The notes under the pieces: generated by a model
Databases searched by the model: none
What the model saw: the letters and a program-made list of their open reading frames with translations, nothing else
What the model was told of the DNA's origin: nothing
Translations under genes and position numbers: made by a program
Part shown: positions 47,221 to 56,324 of the stretch, piece by piece
How positions within the stretch are numbered: position 1 is the stretch's first letter
Layout: every line of letters begins with the position of its first letter
Assembly: GCA_964019655.1 (NCBI GenBank)
Contig: CAXHTR010000005.1
Coordinates: 310,001 to 374,000 of the forward strand
DNA length: 64,000 nucleotides
Origin: Perkinsela sp. pyNocScin1
Lineage: Eukaryota > Euglenozoa > Kinetoplastea > Prokinetoplastida > Perkinselidae
Reading direction: 5' to 3'

Positions 47221-48141
47221 TCACTCTGTTCCAATACAGTACTGATATGGATCTTCTTCCCAGCGATGATATTTTGAAGCATCTTCATATCCTTGATGAT
47301 ACGCTTTCGTCAGTACATACTTCAGAGGGAGTGGGAACGATTGACTTAAGGTCTGAGCTAAAAATGTTGTCGAAACATTAACTAAAGAGCCATGCCTACC
47401 AAAAACATGAGCATGAAGCTTTTCCCTAGAGCTATACCCTTTGCCAGCAAAGCCATGTACGTAGATATGTCGTATGGATTGATCAAGTTGTGGAGATAGG
47501 GAATGTTTTGATGAGCTCATCGCACGAACCCCACGAAAATTCAAGGAATGCTTATGAGATGGGGCCATTGCAGCTTCCATGCACTCTCGGAGGTCAGCTG
47601 ATGATCTCCAATGTGACACAGGAAGGCCAAAGAGTATCTGATGTCTATCAAGAATACCGTGCGTCCGGCCATATAAATACTTTGGATCTGGATGGAGAAA
47701 GATAGAACACCGACCACGGAGACGCGTATGCAGATCTTCGAGCCCGAGCATTTCTGAAAGCCCCCTCTTCACATATTCTGCGCGTTTCGCTTCTCGAAAT
47801 AAATGAAAAGGTACTGCAGTCTCTTTCATGATGATCTCAAAGTATTCTTTGAGAAGATGGCGATTTCCAAGGTCGGACGCGAGTGGAAGTGCAACCGCTG
47901 GAAGCACACCAGATCCTGATCCGATGAAGTAACATTCGTCCATGAGCTTTTTATGATGATCCAGAAGGTATTGCCCTACTCCTAGGCCATAAGTTGCTAA
48001 AGTACCACTTGCTCCAAAACTCAGTACCATTTTCGGCGCTTTTTCACCCAGTTGCGTGAGCTTTGGTGGCCGTGCCCCAAGGATTTCTATAACTTCTTTT
48101 ATGTCGCGAAATTTGAGAGTAGGTCTCGAAACTTGCAGCAT
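47221..48141 (-). CDS. Patatin-like phospholipase
   Basis: A 306-residue protein. VLSFGASGTLATYGLGVGQYLL is the patatin oxyanion/nucleophile start, and FIGSGSGVLPAVALPL holds the GxSxG nucleophile elbow. Patatin-like enzymes hydrolyse membrane phospholipids or lysophospholipids, often in mitochondria or signalling. The catalytic Asp of the usual DGG motif is not clearly seen; candidates lie after VPxGHWRSS. The frame is open to a TTG at 48210, but the ATG at 48141 is favoured. A cleaved signal or anchor is not evident. Confidence 0.75.
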   Translation of the reverse strand: MLQVSRPTLKFRDIKEVIEILGARPPKLTQLGEKAPKMVLSFGASGTLATYGLGVGQYLLDHHKKLMDECYFIGSGSGVLPAVALPLASDLGNRHLLKEYFEIIMKETAVPFHLFREAKRAEYVKRGLSEMLGLEDLHTRLRGRCSIFLHPDPKYLYGRTHGILDRHQILFGLPVSHWRSSADLRECMEAAMAPSHKHSLNFRGVRAMSSSKHSLSPQLDQSIRHIYVHGFAGKGYSSREKLHAHVFGRHGSLVNVSTTFLAQTLSQSFPLPLKYVLTKAYHQGYEDASKYHRWEEDPYQYCIGTE

Positions 48142-48234
48142 GTCATACGCATGTGTGTTTAAATGCAGACAGAAAAGTGACTTTTTAACAATGAAATACC
48201 AAAAGCACAAGTCATTTATGATCAGAAGAAGTCA

Positions 48235-48771
48235 TCATGTTGTCCACGAATGGCTCTTAGCAATCAGATCTTTGTTGACCTTAATGGCAGCACCACTGAC
48301 TTGACCGATTGAGCTTTTCGCCTTTTTCTGAAAGTTCGGCTTGATCGCTTGATATTCATTCATCTCTCGAGCCCGTCGCTGCATTTCCTTCGCAAAATCG
48401 GCAGGATCGATCGGTGAATCATCTACCTCTTTTAATTTTGCTGATTTGGACTTGACTTTATTGCTTGAGGAAGGTTGAATAGGCTGATTCGGGGCACAAT
48501 TATTCTTCACATTATCTATAGTTTTCAATCGAAAGCAATCAGCCTCCATTCCAAGAGAGGGTATTGTTTTCCCAGATCCTTTCGTATATATTTTGCTGTC
48601 ATCGTTGATATAATAGAGCTTTTTCTCATTTTCCGCAGACTTTGGCTTACGTTGTTTAGTCGAATCTTTTAAGGGTGAAAGTGGGTCTGTGTCATCGTAG
48701 AAGCTACTGGCGTATAGGAAGATAACTAAGCCGAGAAGCGCGCATAGAATGACAAAAAAAGCTTCGAGCAT
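48235..48771 (-). CDS. Single-pass membrane protein of unknown function
   Basis: A 178-residue protein with one hydrophobic segment at the very start (FFVILCALLGLVIFLYASSF, residues 5-24), followed by a hydrophilic Lys/Ser-rich tail with a helical stretch PADFAKEMQRRAREMNEY. It is probably a signal-anchored protein with a cytosolic or luminal tail. No family recognised. Confidence 0.65.
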   Translation of the reverse strand: MLEAFFVILCALLGLVIFLYASSFYDDTDPLSPLKDSTKQRKPKSAENEKKLYYINDDSKIYTKGSGKTIPSLGMEADCFRLKTIDNVKNNCAPNQPIQPSSSNKVKSKSAKLKEVDDSPIDPADFAKEMQRRAREMNEYQAIKPNFQKKAKSSIGQVSGAAIKVNKDLIAKSHSWTT

Positions 48772-48835
48772 TTAGTCTTAAGCTTAAATAGCAGATGAGA
48801 TAAATTGGGCAGATAAATCTAACTTCATTATAAGG

Positions 48836-49267
48836 TCAACAGGCACGCTTAGATACATGTGCGAGCTTGTTTCGCACGATTTTTTCAATTTCGTGTGCCT
48901 TAGGGCTCACGGCATTCAGAGAGAAAATAGAGAGAATTTTTTCATATGTATTACTTGTTTTCATGACTTCATTCTCCAGCTCAAGCTCCGGGCTTCTGAA
49001 TGATCTTGAATATGAATCATTATTCAAGCGTTTCTCGTTGTGAGCTTTGGCCAAACTTCGCAGATTCGAGTCAGCTTCTTCCTCAAGCTCCAACATCTTT
49101 TCTTCAGACATTTTTTGGCGATCCAAAACTTTCGATTCGATGCGCATTCTCAACTCAGCATGGTCACGTACAGGTTTAGAAGCTTGTGAGTGTATGGGCG
49201 CCTTTTCATCGATGACATTCGTATTATTCTCCGATACCTGCGTATTCATATAATCTTCATTCGACAT
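48836..49267 (-). CDS. Small acidic/coiled-coil protein of unknown function
   Basis: A 143-residue protein with a central charged helix (ELRMRIESKVLDRQKMSEEK and following, about residues 37-75) that can form a coiled coil. The rest is Ser/Asn rich. No family recognised. It is the first gene of its minus-strand cluster, next to the divergent switch. Confidence 0.6.
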   Translation of the reverse strand: MSNEDYMNTQVSENNTNVIDEKAPIHSQASKPVRDHAELRMRIESKVLDRQKMSEEKMLELEEEADSNLRSLAKAHNEKRLNNDSYSRSFRSPELELENEVMKTSNTYEKILSIFSLNAVSPKAHEIEKIVRNKLAHVSKRAC

Positions 49268-49737
49268 AAGTACTAAGGTAATGCTAAATCAATACTCGTG
49301 AGCATGCTTAGTGCTTGAGAAATTCTCTATAGACACCAAATGTTTTTATCACTAAATCATCATTTTCCATTGCTGGATGAAGGCTTCCTATTCTTGGGTA
49401 ATTAAGCGAAACGAGTCCTGCTCGGTACAGACGATGCACGAAGCACAGGATCTATCAAGGCAGCTATTACATTCAAGCGTATATTAATTTAAACGAGCCA
49501 CGCAAAATTTATCGCATAGAAAAAATTCGCATCGTTGTATTTCCTGCGCAAGAAATTCCATTGAAAAACTACTCGATGCGTATCATGAAGTATGATAGTG
49601 GCTCCTGCGTCTGAAGAGTACATTAGTAAAGATAAATAAAGGAGCAGATACCGCACCTGGTTAACTGCCTTCACTCAGATGATAAGCCACCAAAGGGTGA
49701 AAAGAGCGGTGGATTAAGCGGAAGCTCAGAACTAAGC
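49268..49737. promoter_or_regulatory. Second divergent strand-switch region (candidate transcription start region)
   Basis: 470 bp between the starts of divergent clusters. By kinetoplastid rule it should be an RNA polymerase II start region. No G-rich tract or motif stands out by eye. A 61-codon minus frame (49489-49674) begins with GTG and is not accepted as a gene. Confidence 0.55.
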
Positions 49738-51066
49738 ATGTCTCGTAAATTTCCTCGCTATCTGCAGGAATTCATTTTTTGGACGAGCCTAAATTTATTT
49801 CATATTTGTGGAATTATAATAGCACTCATGATGATGGATTTCGTGCTATTTTTTTCAATGTATGGCGCATCCAAAAGCACACTTCCAAATTGTACAGACA
49901 TATACGCTGACACTCCAGAGGTCCTCACTCCATGCTCTAACTTTTCGTTTGATGAATATGAGTCAATTGGCTGTCCTGCCATCGTTCTATTTTATTCATA
50001 TTGGTGCAACCACTGTCGCACGATTGCTCCACAATTTAAGAAATATGCAATAGAGACCAGTACAATTAATGCAGATGGGATCCATGTTTTTGCTATTGAT
50101 TGTATGAAAAATTTGGAAGTCTGTTCTAAATCGAATATTACAACAGTTCCAATACTCAAGTTCTTTGATGGGGAAACTTGGTGCGATGTAACCCCTTTCC
50201 TCGCAAATCTGACGAAAGTCGACTGGACTACTAGTACCATATCGAAATCGGTAGATCGGAATCGATGCCTAAGCCATCGAGTCAAAGAAATTTTTCACCA
50301 ATCGAAACGCTTGAAAGAAGAGTTTGAATCACCAAAAAGAGGATTGATACTTCAAGACTACAGCTTTAATGATGCTTTTTGGTACGCTTTGAAGTATGAA
50401 GTACCTCCATTCATCTCGTCCAAATGCTGTAGTGCAGAGGACGAATCCTTCGAGACAAATTTTTCATATGATTTCAAGTCCAGACGTACTGATCCGCGAT
50501 TTCAGCACAAAATATACTGCACATTTCGGCGACACGTTTTAGATACCATTCCATATATTGTAAACAGAAAAGAAGTAAAGAGGGACAATGTTTTGATTAA
50601 TCATGACAAGCTATGCTCGTACACATGCGGTTTATGGAAACTTTTTCACAGGCTTCTGCAGAATCCCGGAGCTGTTCGGTCTTTACAAATTGTTCAAAGC
50701 TACATTTTAACATTCTTTCGCTGCAGAGTTTGCCAAGATCATTTTTCTGAAATGTGTGAACATTCGTTAAATAACACCTCAGTTTTCAGTGATGAAAGTG
50801 CTCGGTTGTGGCTATGGAAAGCTCATAATAAAGTTAATGAGCGCATTGGGAATCCTATATGGCCACTTCAGGCAGGTGGGGTTTCATGTGATGATGCCAC
50901 AGTAGTTCTTAGAATACTCGATGAGCAATATGGAAGCATACGAGGCCAAACGATCAGGCAAAGCTTGAAAAGCTCAATGAGCGCTTTTATGAATTCCTTT
51001 CATGGCAATGTAGTCCTGTCGGATTTGTTTCCAATTTTCTTTACCGAGAGGAGACGTGAAGAGTGA
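49738..51066 (+). CDS. Quiescin-sulfhydryl oxidase (QSOX-like)
   Basis: A 442-residue protein combining a thioredoxin domain and an Erv/ALR FAD domain. An N-terminal hydrophobic stretch (about 14-42) serves as signal or anchor. The thioredoxin motif is YWCNHCRT (C90/C93), where most homologues have CGHC. The Erv domain has CGLWKLFH, the redox pair CRVC (about 329/332), and WLWKAHNKVN, which binds FAD. The enzyme forms disulfides in secreted proteins, passing electrons to oxygen. QSOX is used in trypanosomes too. C-terminal SKL-type or KDEL signals are absent. Confidence 0.92.
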   Translation: MSRKFPRYLQEFIFWTSLNLFHICGIIIALMMMDFVLFFSMYGASKSTLPNCTDIYADTPEVLTPCSNFSFDEYESIGCPAIVLFYSYWCNHCRTIAPQFKKYAIETSTINADGIHVFAIDCMKNLEVCSKSNITTVPILKFFDGETWCDVTPFLANLTKVDWTTSTISKSVDRNRCLSHRVKEIFHQSKRLKEEFESPKRGLILQDYSFNDAFWYALKYEVPPFISSKCCSAEDESFETNFSYDFKSRRTDPRFQHKIYCTFRRHVLDTIPYIVNRKEVKRDNVLINHDKLCSYTCGLWKLFHRLLQNPGAVRSLQIVQSYILTFFRCRVCQDHFSEMCEHSLNNTSVFSDESARLWLWKAHNKVNERIGNPIWPLQAGGVSCDDATVVLRILDEQYGSIRGQTIRQSLKSSMSAFMNSFHGNVVLSDLFPIFFTERRREE

Positions 51067-51120
51067 GCTTGCTCTGTTAAAAGGACCAAAGCCGCTCGCA
51101 CATTAAAATCTTGTGTATTT

Positions 51121-51130
51121 TTCTGTTCAG
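51121..51130 (+). promoter_or_regulatory. Predicted spliced-leader acceptor before SRP54
   Basis: TTCTGTTCAG ends in AG at 51130, 24 nt before the SRP54 ATG, following a T-rich run. Matches the pyrimidine-tract/AG pattern of trans-splicing. Confidence 0.5.
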
Positions 51131-51153
51131 TTTCGCGAATACATGTTAAAAAT

Positions 51154-52620
51154 ATGGTATTACAGGAACTAGGAGAAAAGTTTACCAAAGCCTTTAGGAA
51201 CCTTAACGCTCATACCACTGTTGGAGAAGACGAAATTGACTCCCTTTTAAAAGACGTAGGCAACGCGCTTATACAAGCGGATGTTAATATCAAGCTCGTC
51301 ATGAAGCTTCGCCAGGATGTGAAAACACAAATTATGATGACAGATGGTCAAGTGGGATTCAATAAGCGCAAGCTTATCCAGAAAGCTGTTTATGACTCAA
51401 TGAAGAACATGCTTGATGCAGGTGTAAAACCATACCAGCCGAGAAAAGGCAAAACCAACATCATCATGTTTGTGGGAATGCAAGGTGCCGGTAAAACAAC
51501 AAGCTGCACAAAGTACGCTGCATACTTCCAGAAAAAAGGATACAAAGTTGCTCTTGTATGCGTTGATACATTTCGCGCCGGTGCTTATGATCAGCTTAAA
51601 CAGAATGCAGCCAAAGCTAGAGTGCGATTTTATGGCGATCTCATGCAGCGTGATCCTGTTATTCTTGCTCAAGACGCGATAAAGTCCTTGAAATCTGATG
51701 GAATCGAAATCATCATCATCGATACGAGTGGGAGACATAAGCAAGAGTCCAGTCTTTTTACAGAAATGAAAGAGATTAAAGACGTAGTGAAGCCGAACGA
51801 TATCATTTACGTAATAGATTCGACGAATGGTCAAATGGTGCAAGACCAAGCCTCTGCTTTCCGTGATTCGGTACCCATTGGCTCGATCATTCTCACTAAA
51901 ATGGATGGGCATGCCAAGGGTGGAGGGGCTTTAAGTGCGGTGGCAGTGACGAAAAGCCCTATCATATTTCTTGGTGTTGGTGAGCATTATGATGAGCTTG
52001 AGGCTTTCAATCCAAAAACATTTGTAGGAAAGCTTTTGGGTCTTGGTGATGTCGAAGGTCTTGTTGATATGATGAAGCAGAATGGTCTTGACGATAAATC
52101 GGACTTGTATAAGAAAATGAACGATGGTTCGTTCTCTCTGCGTGACATGTACGAGCACTTGGAAAATGTTGTTAAGCTTGGCCCGATGAACAAAGTTTTT
52201 GAAATGATTCCTGGCTTTGCGAATGAAGAGGGCAATAATGGAAATAAGGACTATGGAACACGGAGGATGAAAATCTTTTTGAATCTTATGGATAGCATGA
52301 ATGATGAGGAGTTGGATTCGCATAATGTGAAGAAAATCATGTCGAATGAGAGGATAAGCCGCATCTTGCGAGGAAGTGGTCGCAGTATGCGCTATATGCA
52401 GGAACTTTTCGTCACCTATACGCGCTTTGAAGGGATGGTGAAAAGCATGGGGAAAGCGAACTTTAACAAGCTTTCCAAAGATCCAGCTGCTATTGCCTCT
52501 CACGCTGGCAAGGAACAAATTGCTAAAATATCAAAATTTATGGACCCAAACATCTTAAAAAAAATGGGCGGCGTTGCTGGAGTTCAGGATCTCATGAAGC
52601 AAATGAGTAAATACCAGTAG
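51154..52620 (+). CDS. SRP54: Signal recognition particle 54 kDa subunit
   Basis: A 488-residue GTPase of the signal recognition particle. The G domain has GMQGAGKTTSCTKYA, DTFRAGAYDQLKQNA, DTSGRHKQE and TKMDGHAKGGGAL. The M domain (from about 325) carries the Met-rich signal-peptide groove and RILRGSGRSMRYMQELF helix that binds SRP RNA. It recognises signal sequences on the ribosome and docks on the ER receptor. The length (488) is a little short of the usual 504, with a brief C-terminal tail. No 7SL RNA gene was found in this window. Confidence 0.97.
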   Translation: MVLQELGEKFTKAFRNLNAHTTVGEDEIDSLLKDVGNALIQADVNIKLVMKLRQDVKTQIMMTDGQVGFNKRKLIQKAVYDSMKNMLDAGVKPYQPRKGKTNIIMFVGMQGAGKTTSCTKYAAYFQKKGYKVALVCVDTFRAGAYDQLKQNAAKARVRFYGDLMQRDPVILAQDAIKSLKSDGIEIIIIDTSGRHKQESSLFTEMKEIKDVVKPNDIIYVIDSTNGQMVQDQASAFRDSVPIGSIILTKMDGHAKGGGALSAVAVTKSPIIFLGVGEHYDELEAFNPKTFVGKLLGLGDVEGLVDMMKQNGLDDKSDLYKKMNDGSFSLRDMYEHLENVVKLGPMNKVFEMIPGFANEEGNNGNKDYGTRRMKIFLNLMDSMNDEELDSHNVKKIMSNERISRILRGSGRSMRYMQELFVTYTRFEGMVKSMGKANFNKLSKDPAAIASHAGKEQIAKISKFMDPNILKKMGGVAGVQDLMKQMSKYQ

Positions 52621-52690
52621 TATATTCAAAAGTTGAAGCTTAAGAAATCGGGCGCAGATATGCTTTTAGCTATACATATCTAGGTTTTCG

Positions 52691-52702
52691 ATGGAAACTT
52701 GA
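52691..52702 (+). other. Minimal upstream ORF (Met-Glu-Thr-stop) before the kinase
   Basis: ATGGAAACTTGA ends one base before the kinase ATG at 52704. An upstream AG (52682-52683, after CATATCTAG) would include it in the mRNA. A second AG at the start codon itself (52702-52703) would leave it out, so its presence in the mRNA is not certain. Confidence 0.3.
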
Positions 52703-52703
52703 G

Positions 52704-53849
52704 ATGCATATTGATCCTGATGACTTACGCTTCGAGCGCTCACTCGGAAGAGGAAGCTTTAGCGAAGTAAAATTGTTCACGCATCTCCCATCAGGCCATG
52801 AGTATGCCGTTAAGTGCATAAGTAAAGAGAGTATTTCCCGATGCCGAGATATTTTGTATAGCTCCGCCAAAGAATACTCCGTTCTAACATCATGTTGCCA
52901 CCGCCATATCATAAAGCTTCATTCGGTATTTCATAAACAAGGTTCTTTATGCTTTGCCCTTGATTATTGTCCACAAGGTGACCTTCATCACTATGTTCAC
53001 TCACACGGACCAGTGTCTTTGAAAGAGTGTAAGCAGATCATGCAAGAAATAATTGAAGCAGTTGAGTACTTGCATTTCACAAAGAAAATAGTGCATGGAG
53101 ATATAAAGCCGGAAAACATTGTTTTTGACGAAGCTGGCCACATAAGGCTGGTTGATTTTGGTTCATCATTTGATTTTGATGAGCTTCTTTCCGATAATGA
53201 TATAAGAAACGAAAGTTTGGAACATCTTTACCATAGCTTCAGCGAAGGACGGAGCTATCGCTACAGTGACGAAACAGCACATCGGGTTGTTGCTAAACGA
53301 GTGAAGTGGAGAAAAATTTTAATTAGAGCTATAGCAAAAGGAAGTAGATTCATCTTCAAAGGCATACAGAAGATAACCAGGTTATTTCGGGCATGCTTCA
53401 TGAGGTATGGGCGTCCTCAAGCGAATGGCTCTGAAACACCTTCGCATGCCGACTTTATCCTTCGTGGAATGCAGCCACACTCTAAAAGTCCGCTTTGTCG
53501 GATTGGACAGAATAAATCACAATTATGTGGAACCATTGATTACATGCCCCCAGAAATGTTTCTTCGTTCAAAGCTTTCGGCTGCTAACGATTTGTGGGCT
53601 ATCGGATGCATACTATACTTCTTACTCAACGGCCATCCACCTTTTGAGGGAAGCACGGATGAAATAGTTGCCAGTGCAGTGCTCACATACCACCCTTCTG
53701 ATGGAAGACTCTCTTTTGACAAGCAAGCTTCTCTTGAAGCAATTGAACTTACAAAGACCTTACTTGAACCTGATCTTTCCAAACGCATGAAGCTGATGAA
53801 TGACAAAAATTATTCTTCTTTGAAAAAGCATCCCTTTTTTCAAGCGTAA
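52704..53849 (+). CDS. PDK1-like AGC protein kinase with a large activation-loop insertion
   Basis: A 381-residue kinase, with GRGSFSEV (15-22), catalytic lysine 37 in AVK, HGDIKPEN (131-138; the usual HRD is HGD), DFG (151-153) and CGTIDYMPPE (275-284). The order FERSLGRGSFSEV and EYLHFTKKIVHGD fits PDK1/AGC best. Between DFG and the PPE motif lie about 130 residues instead of 20-35; the insertion contains a basic helix-forming run (VKWRKILIRAIAKGSRFIF, residues 200-218). The protein ends right after the kinase domain and has no PH domain, which PDK1 normally uses for membrane lipids. Confidence 0.75.
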   Translation: MHIDPDDLRFERSLGRGSFSEVKLFTHLPSGHEYAVKCISKESISRCRDILYSSAKEYSVLTSCCHRHIIKLHSVFHKQGSLCFALDYCPQGDLHHYVHSHGPVSLKECKQIMQEIIEAVEYLHFTKKIVHGDIKPENIVFDEAGHIRLVDFGSSFDFDELLSDNDIRNESLEHLYHSFSEGRSYRYSDETAHRVVAKRVKWRKILIRAIAKGSRFIFKGIQKITRLFRACFMRYGRPQANGSETPSHADFILRGMQPHSKSPLCRIGQNKSQLCGTIDYMPPEMFLRSKLSAANDLWAIGCILYFLLNGHPPFEGSTDEIVASAVLTYHPSDGRLSFDKQASLEAIELTKTLLEPDLSKRMKLMNDKNYSSLKKHPFFQA

Positions 53850-53960
53850 ACAAGCATGAGTTCAGACGCATTTAGTAGAATTTTTGAACAAATCTTCTAA
53901 ACCTTCGAAAACAAATCGCTATTTACTTTCTTGTGAGTACTTTCATCATATAAGAAACGC

Positions 53961-55178
53961 ATGGGCTCATTGCTAAGTAAACCATTAACATCGAAGAATA
54001 TTGTGTCTTTACGCACGCCCTACCTACATTGCGGGTCAGCTGAAATGCATGGCTGTCGTATAGCAATGGAAGATGCGCATATTCTGCGGGAAGCCTCAAA
54101 AAACCCAAACGACTTGATCGTCGGAATATTTGATGGACATAATGGAGCTGAGTGCTCATCTTTCGTTGCAAAAGCAATCGAGGAGACGATGATGGAAGAG
54201 CCAGCATTTCCTCTTGCCCATGACCGCATTCAAGAAATCGTCATGAGCGCTGACAGCGCATACTTAAAGGCAGGTGGTGAGGCTGGTAGCACAGGTGTGT
54301 TCGCGCTCCTACATCACAATGCTGTGGATGAATCAAGGAGTGCCTACAAGGCCCAAATCATCAACGTAGGGGATAGTCGGGCTATCCTTTGGAAAAGTAA
54401 GACCAAAAGTTGCGTAAGTGTAACAGTGGATCACAAGCCAAATACACTGACGGAGCGGCAACGCATAGAAGCAGCAGGCGGTCATGTTTCTGTTGGGAGG
54501 GTAAACGGCGACTTGGCTGTAAGTCGAGCCTTTGGGGATTTCCAATTTAAAGGTAACCATGATCTCCCGATGGAACTGCAGGCTGTTTGCACGGTTCCTG
54601 ATATATTCATGCACGATTTTGATGAAGGTGACATTTTAATTGTCGCCTGTGACGGGGTTTTTGAAGCAAACTTTACGAACGAGGAAGTGGCGGCATTTGC
54701 ATCAGAGAATCTTTTGGAAAGCGAGGATCCTTCATTGACGGCATGCCGTGTCATTGATGAGGCCCTACATCGCGGTTCGAAGGATAACATTTCATGTACA
54801 ATAGTGTGGAATAAACCAGCAACCGATGATTTATTGAAAAGTCCTCAAAAAAGTTCTTTTTCCATTCCTGGGTCTTATTTACCATTGTTTGGCAACGGAA
54901 ACCCGGGGTATCGCGACGGCTTCGAAAGGATGTGTACTCGTGGAGGTGTTGAACCCGCTCATATGATAGAGCGGAGATTTAACATGTTGAAAGCTGCTCT
55001 TGGTCGTGGAGAGCCAGAGCCATCATGGGAGAAGACTTGGGAAGTTGTCAAAGATACTTGCAGTCCTGAAGAAGGCTTCGAAGAGCTCGATGCTATGGAA
55101 AATCTGATCGAAAAATGCAGCTCTCATGACCAAAAAACGTTTTTTTCCACATTCTGGACTAAGCGGGGCATGCTTTGA
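53961..55178 (+). CDS. PP2C-type serine/threonine phosphatase
   Basis: A 405-residue metal-dependent phosphatase. Metal-binding and signature motifs: RIAMEDAHI, FDGHNGAE, VGDSRAIL, RAFGDFQFK, ACDGVFE and SKDNISCTIV. All metal-binding Asp residues are visible, so it should be active. The C-terminal 110 residues are extra to the core. It begins MGSLLSKP, an N-myristoylation-like start (Met-Gly-Ser), so membrane attachment is possible. It follows the PDK1-like kinase by 111 bp. Confidence 0.94.
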   Translation: MGSLLSKPLTSKNIVSLRTPYLHCGSAEMHGCRIAMEDAHILREASKNPNDLIVGIFDGHNGAECSSFVAKAIEETMMEEPAFPLAHDRIQEIVMSADSAYLKAGGEAGSTGVFALLHHNAVDESRSAYKAQIINVGDSRAILWKSKTKSCVSVTVDHKPNTLTERQRIEAAGGHVSVGRVNGDLAVSRAFGDFQFKGNHDLPMELQAVCTVPDIFMHDFDEGDILIVACDGVFEANFTNEEVAAFASENLLESEDPSLTACRVIDEALHRGSKDNISCTIVWNKPATDDLLKSPQKSSFSIPGSYLPLFGNGNPGYRDGFERMCTRGGVEPAHMIERRFNMLKAALGRGEPEPSWEKTWEVVKDTCSPEEGFEELDAMENLIEKCSSHDQKTFFSTFWTKRGML

Positions 55179-55297
55179 TAAGGCATTGATGATGCTGAGT
55201 GAACATGTGTTTTTCTTGTATGTTTAGCAATAAGCTAGTGAGAGTGCAGAGCAATTAGGTATTTCAAGCATGATGATTTTTTCATTTTGTAGAAGAA

Positions 55298-56167
55298 ATG
55301 CAAAGTATCGAGCGATCTAAAATTCTCAGCGCCAAAAGTCACGAAGATCAACTCAAATATTGTGTCTTACTTGAAGCCGGTGAGAGGCTGCGGAACTTAT
55401 CTATGAGAACAGACGAAGATGTTTCTGCACTCAATCAAGTGCTTCCGAACAAGTACAAAATCAAAGTACAGAGCGACACTGAACACGCTCACGCTACGCC
55501 CATGATTGCCGAGGGTATCCGGGAAGATATGGAAACTGCATTGGTCAAGTTTAATACGGATACTATCATCACTATCATAGGTGTTAGTGTCACATCAAAG
55601 CGCGCGAGGTCCATTTCCAGCCTCTCCCGTGAGTACCTACACTTTTATTGCGTTTTTTTCGGCATGATCGACTTCATGTCTAAAATGAATTCAAAAGAAG
55701 GTATGATTTGTATGCTTACAGACTTCTTTTACTCTAATCTTGAGCAGAAATACATCAAAATTAAAAAAAATTGTGAGAAAAATAGGGAGCTTTCTACTGA
55801 TTCAATAGAGGGTGATGACACGCCAAAGAAAAGTCCCTCTCAGACCCAGAATCGGGAATTAGAAAGGGAAGTCGATGCAGAGGTATCATCAGCTTTGGTC
55901 GAACATCACACACCTGAAATTCCAGGCGAGGCTACACTTGCCACAACTGCAAGCCCTTCGAATAGTACACTTGAAGAATATGCAGGCTTCTTTCAAGAAG
56001 CTCTCGCTATGTCACCCGTTCTCCCTATGTCATCATTGGCGGACTATATCTTTGAGCAAACAGGTAAAGCACCGAGCGAAGATTCACTTGAAAGCGTTGC
56101 ACAGAAACTCCATGCTATGATGCAAGTTGTCTACACCCCGGGTCAAAAGATGCTTTTTCTAGTATGA
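55298..56167 (+). CDS. Protein of unknown function
   Basis: A 289-residue protein with a helical N-terminal half (SHEDQLKYCVLLEAGERLRN to about 155), a Ser/Glu-rich linker (about 160-210) and a C-terminal segment ending GQKMLFLV. A putative acceptor AG (55291-55292) is 5 nt before the ATG. No family recognised. The C-terminal LADYIFEQTGKAPSEDS region looks like a short helical fold. Confidence 0.6.
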   Translation: MQSIERSKILSAKSHEDQLKYCVLLEAGERLRNLSMRTDEDVSALNQVLPNKYKIKVQSDTEHAHATPMIAEGIREDMETALVKFNTDTIITIIGVSVTSKRARSISSLSREYLHFYCVFFGMIDFMSKMNSKEGMICMLTDFFYSNLEQKYIKIKKNCEKNRELSTDSIEGDDTPKKSPSQTQNRELEREVDAEVSSALVEHHTPEIPGEATLATTASPSNSTLEEYAGFFQEALAMSPVLPMSSLADYIFEQTGKAPSEDSLESVAQKLHAMMQVVYTPGQKMLFLV

Positions 56168-56324
56168 GGATTACATTCTTTACTGCCTCGAAGCACCTCT
56201 CAAAATATGCCGTCATCTTGTAACTGTGCAGCTCATATGAGCTCCCGTGAACCTTCCAAACTGGTAATGCATTCACGCATTCCGAATATATCAGTGGTAG
56301 ATACATTTATGTTCTAATGTAGAA

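Noticed and set aside
49489-49674. 61-codon minus-strand frame with a hydrophobic start in the divergent region
   Set aside because: It starts with GTG and has no acceptor or homology; the signal-like segment is probably chance.
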